Shown here one piece after another: positions 45,330 through 56,515 of a DNA stretch of 64,000 nt. The stretch covers positions 1 to 64,000 of the forward strand of contig JAPEVC010000073.1 of NCBI GenBank assembly GCA_027946555.1. The letters are read 5' to 3'. Source of the stretch: Gnomoniopsis sp. IMI 355080 (Eukaryota > Ascomycota > Sordariomycetes > Diaporthales > Gnomoniaceae). The notes under the pieces were generated by a model that made no database searches, had not been told where the DNA came from, and was given only the letters and a program-made list of their open reading frames with translations. Every line of letters begins with the position of its first letter. Position 1 is the stretch's first letter. The translations under genes were made by a program, and so were the position numbers.

Positions 45330-46594
45330 ATGGCCGACAAACCAGACAGTCCACACATCCCAAAGGCTGAGAGCAGCCAGGAAGGCCAGCACGAGAGCGT
45401 TCGATGGTCGCAGTACGCCGAGAATCGACCCAATCCTTTGCCAGAGCTCGCCGTCGATTCCCAAGCCGCGCCCGAGCCTGTGTCGAACATAGAAGAGCTC
45501 AAAGCCCAGGACGACGCTAATCCCCTCGCTGGCGTACCTGTCACACGAGCACCTCGCCTCCTCCAGCCTGACGGCGGCGACCCACGCAGTCCGGCTGTCG
45601 TGTTCAACGAGCCCGAGCAGTCCTGGGTCGCGAAACACAAGAGCTTGATCATCACTGGCCTTGTAGTAGCTCTTATAATTCTGGTCGGCACGGTCGTTGG
45701 CGTGGAGGTCAGAAGCCACAAGTCGGTTAACGGAGGTGGTACTGCGTAAGTACACATTTGACACCCTCAAAGGGAATCCATTCCTCGACGGATTACTCCA
45801 AACTTCGGCTCAAAAGACTAATTATCAATCCGCATGTTCAGTAACACATCAATGCCTTCCTCAACCTCAGGGCAGCCGTCGACCTCGGCCACAACAGCGA
45901 CAGCAACACCAACATCCGTGAGTATCATATCGTTCTCTCAACTTCACACCGTCACGTCTAGCGTTCTTGCTTCAACTACTCCCCCAGTGAGTAGCATATC
46001 ATCGTCCCACATCCATACTGTTACAATCAGCGCATTCACTTCAACTCCTCCTTCAATGAGTAGCGTGTTGTCGTCCCACATTCGCACTCATACGACGTCC
46101 ACGGCATCTTCCACTGCGCTCCCTGTGTCTTCTCTCCCAGTGTCTTCTTCCACTCCCCCGGCTTCTTCCAGTCAGGTGCAGTGTTTTCTCTCTTTGTCTT
46201 TCCCTTATCATGATCCTCCTTAAATCATCGCTGACCTCACATTCAGTCCTCGACCCCTAGCGAGTGTGCCTCCTCCAACTTCAAGAAAAATGCTTCCTTC
46301 ATGGGGATCACAGGTGTCACGGGGGGCTGGACAAGCTCGTTCGCTGCGACGAGCGATGCCATGGGTTGCTGCACCTACTGCTACCGCTCAGTGCCATCGG
46401 GATGTGATGGATGGATGTGGGTACCAAACGCTGACGGGTCATCGAGCGGCACGTCGTGCGTGTTGATCAGTGGATGGGAAGGCCAAAATAGCGACAGCAC
46501 TTGTCCCTCAGGCTACACAAGTGTTTCCATCGTCACCCAAGCATCCAACGCGAGCCACGTCGGCGGTGCGGGCCCTTGTGGGACGGTCAGCTAA
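45330..46594 (+). CDS. type II membrane protein with Ser/Thr repeat stalk and 8-Cys domain
   Basis: Not assigned to a named family. Exons 45330-45745, 45842-46175 and 46247-46594; predicted 365 aa. Layout: a hydrophilic, proline-rich N-terminal part (1-103) without a signal peptide, and a single membrane helix at about 105-126 (LIITGLVVALIILVGTVVGVEV). A Ser/Thr-rich stalk of about 120 residues follows, containing three imperfect 23-residue repeats with the theme SxSxxHTVTxS. Last comes a C-terminal domain of about 115 residues with eight cysteines (ECASS, GCCTYC, GCDGW, SCVL, TCPSG, PCGTV) and few other family marks. The likely orientation is N-terminus in and stalk plus Cys domain outside, resembling wall-stress-sensor architecture in reverse. 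Two repeat units start with GTGAGT, so alternative splicing inside the stalk is conceivable. Confidence 0.75.
45918..46124 (+). repeat. three 69-bp imperfect tandem repeats in coding sequence
   Basis: Units start at 45918, 45987 and 46056 (GTGAGTATCATAT, GTGAGTAGCATAT, ATGAGTAGCGTGT), each 69 bp, encoding 23-residue Ser/Thr-rich repeats in the membrane-protein stalk. The period is a multiple of three, so copy-number change would keep the frame. Confidence 0.75.
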
Positions 46595-47487
46595 TTGATC
46601 TGGGATTTACTGGTTCGGTTGGATAGAGGCAATGGCGGCACCGTTGGATATGAATGCATCAGATCCGAGAGGACTGACCATCGATGGTAGATCGCGATCA
46701 ACGATTACTGAGCAAGCACACCATATCTAGCTTTCCTAAGTCAGCACACGAGGATGCAACTGGCAGCTATGAAATTTCAGCGAGCGTCCAAGTCACGAAA
46801 AAACCAGTATTTGTGTCTATGATTGTTCAGAGAGCTCCTCGCAAGCCAGCTCATCTGCCTTCGTATTTTACAGGTCTGGGATAGGTTAGCGGCACATAGC
46901 TTCAGGGGCGGCGCGTCAGCGCTTCATGCCATTGAACCATTTATATCTTTTTTTTTTCAGATGACTTCCACCTGTATGGACTAGCGTATCGGGGACCAGG
47001 GTTTTGTGATAGTAGAACCAGGCGAGTCGTCATATCATTTTCCCTGTTGAGTAGTCGATCCGAGCGGTGACGAGTGAAAATTACATCGACGGCGTGCAAA
47101 CTAACGATCCGTATTGGTTATTGCCGCATTTCGACATTGAACCTCGTGGGGCAGATCTGCACTAGGTTCATGCGGTGCCCGGGTACTTACACGCTGTGTC
47201 CAAGAAGAAGCAAGTTGGACAGAAGCTCACCTTGACAGGCAAAAGCACAGCCCGGCCACATCCGTCGAGCCCCCCGCAAACTTTAATTAGACGAAAGTAT
47301 AACGAGCTGCCGCCCGTCGGCTGTTCGCCAATGCAACGTGACGTTTCTCGTCGTTTCTTTCCCTTCTTCAAAATCTCACACCCTTCCAGCGCTTTGACTT
47401 CCTCGACTGCGACACTGTGTCCATCACACTGAGCTGTCACTCTCACTAGTCGCGACCACAGCCCTATACGAACGAGTACATACAATT
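46595..47487. other. intergenic region
   Basis: Between two plus-strand genes; it contains the promoter of the downstream gene. No coding region is recognised. A T-run is present near 46950. Confidence 0.45.
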
Positions 47488-49092
47488 ATGAGCCCCTTCT
47501 TCCATGGCGGCGTCCGACCCGTGAAAAAGTATGCCAGGCCTTGGAGCATGAATCCGCGGTTAAATCCCGAGCTCAACAAGGGTGATGCACGCATCTCAAT
47601 CCTCGGCTTACCGAGTTTCGAGACAGGCATTAATCTACCTGTCTTCAACGGAGTCTACCCCAAGCCGGGCAAAGACGAGCTGTCCGGGGTCGATGAGGCC
47701 GTCATTGTCAGCTCGAACCGAGACTCGGATCTGAATGATGAGAATGCCAACCCTGAGGCTGGCAATGTCGTAGGAGAGAAGCAGCAGCTGGAACCGCTTG
47801 TTGAGGAGCCAGAGGCTGAGGCATTTGTCGATGAAACCACAAAAGAGATGACGTTACCGCAGCCCTCGGAATCCGCACCTGCACCAGTACCAGCCCCAGA
47901 TGAGAATATCCTATCAGCATCAGAGCCTCTCCCAACAGGCTCGCCTGTTGTCAACGACCTCGTCGACCACGACAACCCGGAAGAGCCTGCTCCGGAATTA
48001 GGAACAATGGAAGCGGCACAACCCCAAATTGGCGAGGCAGACTCAATAGAGGCGGGAAGCGAGGATCGCGCTGACGACGTTGAAGCTCACTCGGATCACC
48101 AGGCGGACCCGGCTGCTGCACCTACGGACCACGGACTCGAGCAGGCACAAGACATACCTGCAGAACCTTTGCCTCCGATCAGCGAAGAGCCCGCTGAGAG
48201 TGAGGAACAGGTGCAAAACTTGGAAAGTTCCGAGGTGGCGGCCGATGGTGAAATTGAGGCTGTTTCGGGACCCGCCGGGCTGGGGCCTCTGGAGGTGATC
48301 AAGGAGGAGCCAGTCGTCGGCGAGGAAGCCGTCACAGCTTCCAACGAGCATTCTGCCGTGGATGGAACCCATCTTCAAGTCGACAAGGATATTACGAACG
48401 AGGCAAGCAACGCCGGCGGACTGGAAACAGTGCAAGAGGCCCCAGAACTCATCGAGAATGCGGCAGCCAGGGAGATGGAAACTCCAGTTGACAGCGCCGA
48501 CACGCACAACGGAGACGCTACTTTCGACGAGCAGGCTGCGGGCGACACAACGCCAGTGGGCGAGAAGCGAGACACTCTCGGGGTGCCAGGTGGCGAATAC
48601 GCTGCGATCGATCGGAAAGACTCTATGTTCGAGACGCCGTTTGAGACGCCGATGGAAAAGCAGTCCACCATGAATGAAGGGGCCACGCCCTTTGAGACAT
48701 CCTTCGAAACGCCAATGGAGAGGCCATTCTGGGCTCCAGGAGGAGCAGCAGCAGCAGCAGCAGCACCATCGCAGCAGCATGTGCCTGAAGAAACACCCCT
48801 TGATGGTGACGACGACGACGACGACGATGAGCCCGCAGAGGGGCCGTTCATTCCCCGGCACAGTCCGGATGTGGGGCCCGTCACCGAGACCGCCCCAAGC
48901 TTGGGGGAACCTGACCACGATGCCAAGGGATTTCACGGGATGCCCGAGGGGCGGCACTACCACCAGATCACACCGAGTGTTGGTACTGCCTCGGCTGCGG
49001 AGTCGGCCACAGACGTGGAGCCGCTCCTTTCGGACGAGCAGCTAGATGTTGATGATGAGTTTAGACCGGGGGTGAGGATGCAATCCGTATAG
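47488..49092 (+). CDS. acidic, intrinsically disordered protein, unknown function
   Basis: 534 aa in one exon, no family recognised. The first ~60 residues (MSPFFHGGVRPVKKYARPWS, then NPRLNPELNKGDARISILGLP) are well mixed and look like a conserved N-terminal module. The rest is dominated by Glu, Ala, Pro and Asp and is probably disordered. Near the C-terminus a duplicated motif FETPFETPMEKQ / FETSFETPMERP is followed by a six-residue alanine tract encoded by a GCA repeat and by a run of seven aspartates. It ends in EFRPGVRMQSV. There is no signal peptide or membrane segment. The sustained frame of 534 codons on the coding strand and the ATG after a clean leader support a real gene. A long frame on the opposite strand (48043-48963) is a by-product of the biased codons. 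Confidence 0.75.
   Translation: MSPFFHGGVRPVKKYARPWSMNPRLNPELNKGDARISILGLPSFETGINLPVFNGVYPKPGKDELSGVDEAVIVSSNRDSDLNDENANPEAGNVVGEKQQLEPLVEEPEAEAFVDETTKEMTLPQPSESAPAPVPAPDENILSASEPLPTGSPVVNDLVDHDNPEEPAPELGTMEAAQPQIGEADSIEAGSEDRADDVEAHSDHQADPAAAPTDHGLEQAQDIPAEPLPPISEEPAESEEQVQNLESSEVAADGEIEAVSGPAGLGPLEVIKEEPVVGEEAVTASNEHSAVDGTHLQVDKDITNEASNAGGLETVQEAPELIENAAAREMETPVDSADTHNGDATFDEQAAGDTTPVGEKRDTLGVPGGEYAAIDRKDSMFETPFETPMEKQSTMNEGATPFETSFETPMERPFWAPGGAAAAAAAPSQQHVPEETPLDGDDDDDDDEPAEGPFIPRHSPDVGPVTETAPSLGEPDHDAKGFHGMPEGRHYHQITPSVGTASAAESATDVEPLLSDEQLDVDDEFRPGVRMQSV
48745..48766 (+). repeat. GCA trinucleotide tract in coding sequence
   Basis: Seven GCA-type codons in a row, giving the poly-alanine stretch of the acidic protein. 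A GAC repeat lies about 45 bp downstream and encodes poly-aspartate. Both are prone to length change. Confidence 0.75.
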
Positions 49093-49803
49093 AATGTTCA
49101 TCTCAAGGGTTACTGGGACAGGTGAGGCGTGGGTTGGGTGCAAGGGTTGGCTTTTCGAGAGGAGCTGAACGATTTCACGATTGGAAGCATGAGAGAGTGA
49201 CTCCTAACACAGTCACTTGTCTTCTATTTTCATTTTCGTTTTCTTCAACGAGTCGGCGTTGCAGGAGCAGTTCTTTAGGGGCTTCTTGTGGCATCACTGT
49301 CATCAAAAACAGCGTTGTTGGCCGGTGCTTTTGCTTTGCTTTGATCAGGCTGGACAGGAGCCAGTATTACTAATTGTTTATTGAGAAATATGACGGGACG
49401 AAGCGAGACGGTTGCAACAAAATACCCCCCAATAATTTGATTGATGAGCAACATAACGGGACGTGGGATACTTATTCTTGGGCGAGCGCGTTATGGTCGA
49501 GCTTGCGCGGCTTGTCATTTGCGGGAAGACAGATTTCACACAAATTATACCAAACATCTTTTTTTCTCTCCAATGACCGTCTTTAACTTGAGCTAGTCTT
49601 CTCCCGCGCAAATACGCTACACTCACAAGAACGCACGGCTGCTTTTGGTGCACCGTGGGGTCCCCTCAAACTAAGCTGTCTAGTTCCCCGGTCCGTCTCT
49701 ACACTATCTCCACGATGACAGCGAGACGCTTGTGGGTGCCATTTTAGCTCAGCTGTCAGTTGGCTGTCATGAATTTTGGCCGTTTTTCATGTGGGTGCGG
49801 CCG

Positions 49804-49840
<37 letters not shown>

Positions 49841-50204
49841 GCAACTGGTCCTTCGAAGATTCAAAAACGAGTCTCCGTCTTATGGTTGGGCAAGTAGCAG
49901 TGCGAGACAGGCTTCTCTATTCATTCTGTTCTTTTCCCTTTGGTCATCTTAATTTAAGTTCTGGCTTATGAATTTAGATGTCAAGGTAGGCTGAGGTTGA
50001 TCCTGTGCCACGGACCACTCGATCGTGATGCAGTATTGACTACATCAAGAAGTCAGCGGTCATTATGGCATGTGACAAATATCTCAGATTCCAGTCTAGC
50101 CCGTGTACAAAAGCAAGCATGTCTGCACCATCTCCATCAGCTTCACCTTCGACTTATAACTACCAGTATTCACTGTAGTACCCTGCCCCCCTCCGCTGGA
50201 CATC
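49093..50204. other. intergenic region with long poly-T
   Basis: Gene-free. Contains the T35 run listed separately and the promoter of the sugar transporter. No coding region is recognised. Confidence 0.5.
49805..49839. repeat. T35 homopolymer
   Basis: Uninterrupted run of about 35 T in intergenic DNA, upstream of the sugar transporter. Could be a poly(A)-derived trace of an old retroinsertion on the minus strand, a nucleosome-excluding tract, or assembly noise; length in raw reads is likely uncertain. Confidence 0.8.
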
Positions 50205-52089
50205 ATGCTCGGCTCAATGTACGTTCGCTCCTTCTGACAAGACCGTGAGATTTTACTTGGCATGCTCACAGTATCAAAGCAAAGTCCGCGTCAATGGCGC
50301 CCAGTGCGGTGCCGAGGCCCTCCTCCTTGCAGCCATCACCTCGATTGGAGGCTTCATGTTCGGCTATGACATTGGCCAAATCTCCGGCATTCTCCTCTTC
50401 TCAAGCTTTGTCGCGCGCTTTGCCGATCTCCAGCCCGACGGATCCTACCAGTGGCAGCCCATCATCCAGTCTCTCATCGTCTCGTTCATGTCCATCGGCG
50501 CACTTTTGGGCGCGTTCACCGGCGGGTATACGGCGGAGTGGTGGGGGCGGCGCAAGAGCATGTGCTTTGGCGTTGGCGTATACATCACCGGGACCGTTGT
50601 GCAAATGACGGCCATGAGTACTTGGGGTCACTATATGGCGGGTCGGTTTGTGAGTGGACTGGGAATAGGGAATCTGAGCGTTGTTGTGCCCATGTTCCAG
50701 AGCGAGTGCTCGCCCAGAGAGATTCGCGGTGCAGTCATCGCTTGTTACCAGCTCGCCATCACTTTTGGTATTCTGTCCGCAAACGCCGTTAACTTTGGGA
50801 TGAGGAGAATCGACTCCTGGGACGCTTCGTGGAGAATTGTCGTTGCGCTTGGGACCTGCTGCTCCATCCCAATGGCTGTTGGCGTACTGTGTCTACCCGA
50901 GTCACCTCGCTGGCTGGCGAGGAGGGAGAAGTGGGAGGCTGTGCGGAAATCAGTAGCCAGGCTACGAGGGATGAAGGACGACCCGGGCCATCGGCTCGTC
51001 ACCGAGGACGTGCAGGAGATCTATGCTGTCCTCGAGAAGGAAGCCAGGAACGGCAAGGGTGGATGGCTGGAATGCTTCACTGGCAGGCCCGGCAACATAC
51101 CAAAGACGCGCTACCGGACGCTCCTGGGTATCGCGATCCATTTCCTGCAGCAATGGACGGGTGTGAATTACTTCTTCTACTACGGGTCGACTATTTTCAA
51201 CGCCGCAGGCCTCCACGACCCCATCCTTACGCAGCTTATCCTGGGTGCGGTGAATATGACAATGACATTTTTTGGCCTCTACATGGTCGAGAGATTCGGA
51301 CGCCGCATACCACTGTTCGTTGGCGCGCTCTGGCAGTCATTTTGGCTGCTCGTGTTTGCCTGTGTGGGGACAGCCAGGGATCCGAAAACACACCCAACTT
51401 CGGGCAAGCTTATGATCGTGGCGGCTTGTATGTTCATTGCCTCTTTCGCAAGGTAAGTACTATCATTGGCGTTCAACACGAAGCTTTATATGCTGATGAC
51501 ATATCGTAGCTCATGGGGACCGATGTCTTGGGTTGTGGTCGGAGAGACGTTTCCGTTGCGAACAAGAGCCAAACAGGCTTCCTTGGCGACAGCTGCCAAC
51601 TGGGGCGGCAATTGTATGTCTTTTGAGATTCCTCTGAGTGGAGACCCGTGAAAAACTTCGTTTGCTAATCACGATCTTGCAGTCCTCATCGCCTTCTTCA
51701 CGCCCCTCGCCAACGCTGGTATCTCCTACAACTTCGGCTTCGTCTTCGTCGCTACGAACCTTACCGCTGCGACGCTCGTGTGGTGCTTCCTGTACGAGTC
51801 AGTCTCGCTAAGCCTCGAGAATGTCGACGCCATGTATTCTGCTCCGGAGGTGAGGGCGTGGACTTCGGCCAAGTGGGCTCCTCCGGGCTACTTGAACCGG
51901 AAGCAGCGCAATGTAGGGGTCCTCGAGGAGCCAGTACAGGCTTCTGATCTTCGACGGTTCAGCACAGCGCCAACTGCAAATGGTTCTACTGCGGGCGAGT
52001 ATGTTGAGAAGACGATGAGTGGGGCCGTCATGACCTCAACAGTGACGAGAGAGAGGACTTATGAGCATATTGAAGATAATGCTAGTTGA
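50205..52089 (+). CDS. MFS sugar transporter
   Basis: Twelve-helix plasma-membrane hexose/polyol-type transporter of the sugar porter family. Exons 50205-50218 (uncertain), 50280-51452, 51510-51613 and 51683-52089; predicted 565 aa. Family signatures: AITSIGGFMFGYDIGQISG in the first helix, WWGRRKSMCFG after helix 2, RFVSGLGIGNLSVVVPMFQSE, PESPRWLARR before the central loop, QQWTGVNYFFYYG in helix 7, and ERFGRRIPL. SSWGPMSWVVVGETFPLRTRAK is formed across the exon 2-3 junction, and NFLIAFFTPL across the 3-4 junction. The tiny first exon (MLGSI) joins through a weak AAAG acceptor; it keeps phase, but another start is possible. The C-terminal tail of about 90 residues is cytosolic. The sugar specificity is not evident. 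Confidence 0.92.
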
Positions 52090-52622
52090 GAATTGTCTCC
52101 ATGTTGGGTAAATTCGGCGGAATGGACCAAAGTTTTGATAGCATGGAAAATGTTATAAAGACGAATCCTATTCTGCCATCCTGTGTGGGCGGGTTAGTTG
52201 ACCCGCGCAGGTCTGCGGAGGCTACTTCAAAGAAGACTAGAGATTCGCGAGAAATGTTGTATTATATCAAGCAAAGGAACAGCTGGTCGACTAGCGTTGA
52301 AAGGACATGGATGACTGTAATATTCCAATGTATAAATCGAGTAATGAAATAAATGCAACCCCCTTCTCAATATAGTGGAGGGAGGCTTGGATTGACGTCG
52401 ACGGTGGACACACAGTCTTAGTCAGCAAGGCCCGCGGAGAGAGCCGGCAAGCCGAGGTTCAGCTCGGCGATGACGACCTTTGGCCAACCTCCGTCGCATT
52501 CTCACAAGCCAGAAGACTTGTCTATGGTCTTCTCAGCAACGAGCAACGAGCAGCACGGCGGCCATTGCAGTGCTCCACGCTACTCTTCTCCCCTCCAATG
52601 TCTTGAGCCGACGTCCGCCAAC
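52090..52622. other. intergenic region
   Basis: Between the sugar transporter and PEX16, both on the plus strand. An in-frame ATG at 52470 would extend PEX16 by 51 low-similarity residues, so this is more likely its leader and promoter. Confidence 0.45.
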
Positions 52623-53958
52623 ATGTCGTCGTCGGCAGATACAAACAACAAGACCAAACGGTCGCCCGCGCAGTCGCCGAGCCTGCGCAACGTCCTCTCC
52701 CTACCTCCAAAATGGCTGGCCAAATATGATGAGTTTGTTACCAAGAACGCGAGCCAGGTTTCTCAGATGGAGTCTGCGCTGCGGTCTCTCACGTATATAA
52801 TTCCAGGTGTGTACAACAAATACTAGCTTCGCATATCCAGATGCCTATCTGACCCGTTCCTCTTGACTAGGCCGTTTCCGCGACGCCGAACTCGCGACAG
52901 AGGGCATCCATTCTGGCGTACAACTCCTCTCACTCTACCACGACCTTCTCCTCTTCCGCGCATCCAATCCCAGCTCCCTCAGCAAGTCCATTCATGCCCG
53001 CTACACTTCCTTCTGGGCCGCCAAGTCCACCCTCTACCGCCGCGTCGCCGTCGTCCTGCAGGTCGTTCAGTATACGGAGCTGCTTCTCGAGATGTGGGCA
53101 AAGCGCCGCGGCGAAGCGATCCGGTGGCGGGTCGTCGTCCTCATCGAGGCCGTCAAGGCTTTCTGCAGGCTTCTACTGCTCAAGATTACACGATCCCGGC
53201 CATTGGTCACGCCCGCGCTGCCGGAGCGGGAGAAGCTTGATGAGTCGGTGGAAGAGGACGGAGACGATGGGAAGGCTTTGGCGGAATTGATGGGCGAGGA
53301 GGAGCATGTGGGGCAGAACGGTACCGCCAATGGAACTGCAGACAAAGCACTCGTGAACCACGACGGCGCAAATGGCAACGGCAACGGCCACCTCCCTCAG
53401 CCCAATGCCAACGGCCACCCTCCGCAAGCCAACGCACTACTCGCCGACGGAAAGAGACAGTGGCCCATGCCACGCACAGGCCTGTCTCTTCCGACCCTCC
53501 CATCCCGCGGCGACATCTCCAGCTACCTCCAAACCCGCGTTTTGACTGCCGACGACATCAAACCCGCAACAAAACTGCTCTACACCCTTTATGGCTCCGC
53601 GCACACTGCTGAAGTGCTCCATATCCTCTCCCCTCTCATCTACGCTATCGCATTGTCGCGCAGTAACGACAAGCGCAACGGCTGGACGCCGTGGCTGATT
53701 GGGCTGAGCGTACAAGTCGCAGCGCGGCAGCTTGCACAACGCGCACGAACGAGGAACGCGCCGGCGTTGGAGAGGGAAGAGTGGAGTCGGAGGGGCAAGC
53801 AGATGTGGTGGTGGATGATGAGGGGTGCTGCATACGAGAACATGGTGAAGGGTGTGGTGGGTGGTGTGAGGAGGCGGGTGCCTGGGTTTGTGGGCACCAT
53901 ATTGGAAGATTATGAGTACCTGTGGGAGAACTACTATTTCAGCACGAGCGACTCGTGA
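52623..53958 (+). CDS. pex16: peroxin PEX16
   Basis: Peroxisomal membrane protein needed for peroxisome membrane assembly and, in filamentous fungi, for Woronin-body formation. Exons 52623-52806 and 52871-53958 (64-nt intron); predicted 423 aa. Family features: PKWLAKYDEFVTKNASQVSQMESALRSLTYIIPGRF across the junction, then DAELATEG, QLLSLYHDLLLF, and AVVLQVVQYTELLLEMWAKRR, with KAFCRLLLLKITRSRPLVTP. After an acidic, Asn/Gly-rich linker (about 205-260) the C-terminal half resumes with LYTLYGSAHTAEVLHILSPLIYAIALSR and ends in LEDYEYLWENYYFSTSDS, typical of the family. The ATG at 52623 was chosen because the residues before it are not family-like; the frame is open to 52470. It is longer than human PEX16 (336 aa) because of the linker. 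Confidence 0.93.
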
Positions 53959-55016
53959 TGATGAGGCGCTCACGTCCGGGATCAAGAATGATCAGCTTGC
54001 CTTCGTGGGGGCCTTTTGTGCCAGTGCACTCAAGGACACAGCCCGCATGTGGTTGGAGTGCCAGAGGCGATATCCAGATACATCAGCAGCCGGCAAAATA
54101 TTGAGGTGGCTATCGACATGCGAGGCCTACTCGTTGTTACAAGGCCGTGACCGACCATTCTCCACGAGGACCGGCACATGGCGGGTTCGCTCTACGGATT
54201 AGGCACAATGTGTAGGACATGTCAGGCGGTGCGGCGCAGTTCAAGCAATACCCAGTGGAAAGCACGATGGGGCGGGGTTGTGGGATCTTTTACATATACA
54301 TATTGTAACTGTGGACAGGTGGCGTTAGGATCTGCGAGGGAATCACTCAACATCTCGGCGAGTTTCTTATGTTTCGACTCTGGCATGTTATAGAAACCAG
54401 CATAATTTATCATGCGCGATTTCAGCAAGCGAGGTACCCAATCGACAGTCGTCTGGGCCTCCCCGAGAACTGGACCAGTGTAAGAGCGTCCCCTTCTAAT
54501 CCAGGTAGCCTTGGAAGCAACAGGTTAGTAGTAGTGTGTATCTATAAACGCGTTCCGCGTATAAGCCATCACACGAACAAGTAACAGGGGGTGTGGGCCA
54601 TCACGGAGAGCGACACTATCGCGACTCGTCACATGCTCGTCATCGTACAATCGGAGTATTGGTCGCAACATTCGAAATCTGAAGGCTCATATGTCGATAG
54701 GAATATTCGGAGCGTCCGCTGTTTGTTTTTGCCACGGGTCTTTCTCAGGAGACAAGACACGTCCGCTCAACTTGGTGAATAATAGTACTGCTACGGTTGA
54801 GACATGACATGATTCACCAGCATCAATATTCGAAGAGCAATGAGTGAGATGACCTGATGAATTCCAATTATGATGATGGATGTCCGAGGTGGTAGAGTAC
54901 CTGATATCACATAAGATGGGAGATGGAAATACAATCTAGTGCGGATGATTGATTTTGCCATTTCTCTTCACATTGTCTCCAAAACTGGCGTGTTCTTTTG
55001 GACTCGCTTTGTTCAC
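53959..55016. other. convergent intergenic region
   Basis: Between the ends of PEX16 and the dioxygenase-like gene. No coding region is recognised; it should contain both 3' ends. Confidence 0.5.
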
Positions 55017-56515
55017 TTAGCATCCAATACCCAGGATCGAGCAGACGATACCACTTCCGCCGCCAGTAGAACCACTTTGCGCACCTGGGTTCGGCGCATC
55101 CGGGTTCTCCACGCCGCCGTCAGCCGTCCATGTGGCCGCATATTGGACATCGAAGGAGGCTGTAGTATCGATTCCTAGTGTGACCCATGCCACGATTCCG
55201 TCGCTGAGGGACTCGCCGAGCTGTACGTACCAAGTGATGGGGTCGACAGCGGCGGCTTCATCCGAGAGGACCATGTCCTCCGAGTTCGGTTTGATGGCGT
55301 TGGGATTCGTGGTGTACGGGTAAATCAAGTCCGCGTCGTCAATCAGATCCTGGTCAAAAAAGATCTGACCAACATGGTCGATGGTGCCGGTGCCCCATTC
55401 GAGGGTGCCGTTGGCCAGCTCGGTGACGTTCTGGTGGACAATGACGTGGGTATGGGTTGCACGAGGGGCATAGTGCCCGGGGAAGGAGAGCTGGACCTGG
55501 ACAACGCCTTCGTCGTCGGTTGGCCAGATGGCCCGCGAGAAGGTTGTGTTGAGGATGCTCGTGTCTGCTGTGTTCCCATTGCCCGAGTTGTCGGTGCCGG
55601 AGTAGACGCCGGTTTGGTTGGCCTGCCAGAACTCGGTCCATTGGTTCGCCACGGGCTCGCAGGTGTTGATGTCGATGACTTGAACGTCCAACGTCATGTT
55701 GAAGCCTTGGAGGTCTTCTATGGCGTTCTGACGGATCAATTCATCGCGAACATCTAGCGTATAAATATGATTAGAACGCAATCTTTCTCTCACACATTGT
55801 GGACCTTCAACTCACAGTAGGGACCTTCAGGAAGATCACCAGACGGCCAGAGAATGCAAGACGTGTTGTCACCGAATACCTGTTGGATGATGTGTCAGTG
55901 TGTACCTAATATGGCAGCAGAGCAGCAAGAACAAGCCCCCGACCTTGACTCAATGGTGGGGGATAATCGATGATGATCGGGAGTGTGTAGAGACTGCTAG
56001 ATGTACCTCGGGTAAAGGCAAAGCGCTACTCGGGGTCCCCATGATTACTTACATCGTCTTGAGAGGTGGTAAGGGTGACGTTTGTATCGATGAGCGTCAA
56101 ATTATGGTCAGTTGCCAGTACAGTCGTAAGGTCCCGCTTGTGATAGTGACCAGCTAAAGTTTCACCAGTCAACAAATGAATTCACACTCACACCACGAGA
56201 ATTCTTCGCTGCCATTTTCGAATCATATCAATCCCGAGGTTAAGACTCACCCTCGACAGCAATACCACGCTCCTCACGCAACTGTTCGACGAGGGACCTC
56301 CGACGGTCCGCAGCTTTCTGCTCATGACCACGAGTGGCAAAGTGAGATGCACATCTTTTGCGAAGATGAGTCTGGTCTCTCATGAAGAGGTCCCTCTTCG
56401 TCATCTCGGCGGCAACCGCTTCATGACTCTCTCCAGGGTGGGCAACGACAAAAGGATTGAGCCCGGTGGCGGCCAAAAGGGCCAGGGCGGCAAGAGATGT
56501 GCGTAGAGTAGGCAT
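55017..56515 (-). CDS. secreted intradiol ring-cleavage dioxygenase-like protein
   Basis: Extracellular member of the intradiol dioxygenase family (non-haem Fe(III), splitting catechol-type rings between the two hydroxyls). Exons 56515-56251, 56153-56053, 55879-55816 and 55753-55017; predicted 388 aa. A signal peptide (MPTLRTSLAALALLAATGL) is followed by a His/Arg-rich pro-region. Four-ligand metal site: Tyr144 in EGPYYVRDELIRQN (its codon is split by intron 3), then the Tyr in FPGHYAPRATHTHVIVH and the two His of THTH. The INTCEPV and WQANQTGVYSG segments are typical. The C-terminus is Gly/Ser-rich and ends GIVCSILGIGC. Such secreted forms occur in lignin- and plant-associated fungi and probably act on plant phenolics; the substrate is not known. 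All metal ligands seem present. Confidence 0.92.

Noticed and set aside
45239..45757. 172-codon minus-strand frame
   Set aside because: Antisense to exon 1 of the type II membrane-protein gene, which has a clear helix and in-phase splicing.
48043..48963. 306-codon open frame on the minus strand
   Set aside because: It lies wholly opposite the acidic-protein gene. The Glu/Ala/Asp-rich codons of that gene rarely produce stops on the other strand, and the translation is Leu/Val/Cys-rich with no family.
53437..53985. 182-codon minus-strand frame
   Set aside because: Antisense to PEX16; low-complexity Pro/His/Ser composition.
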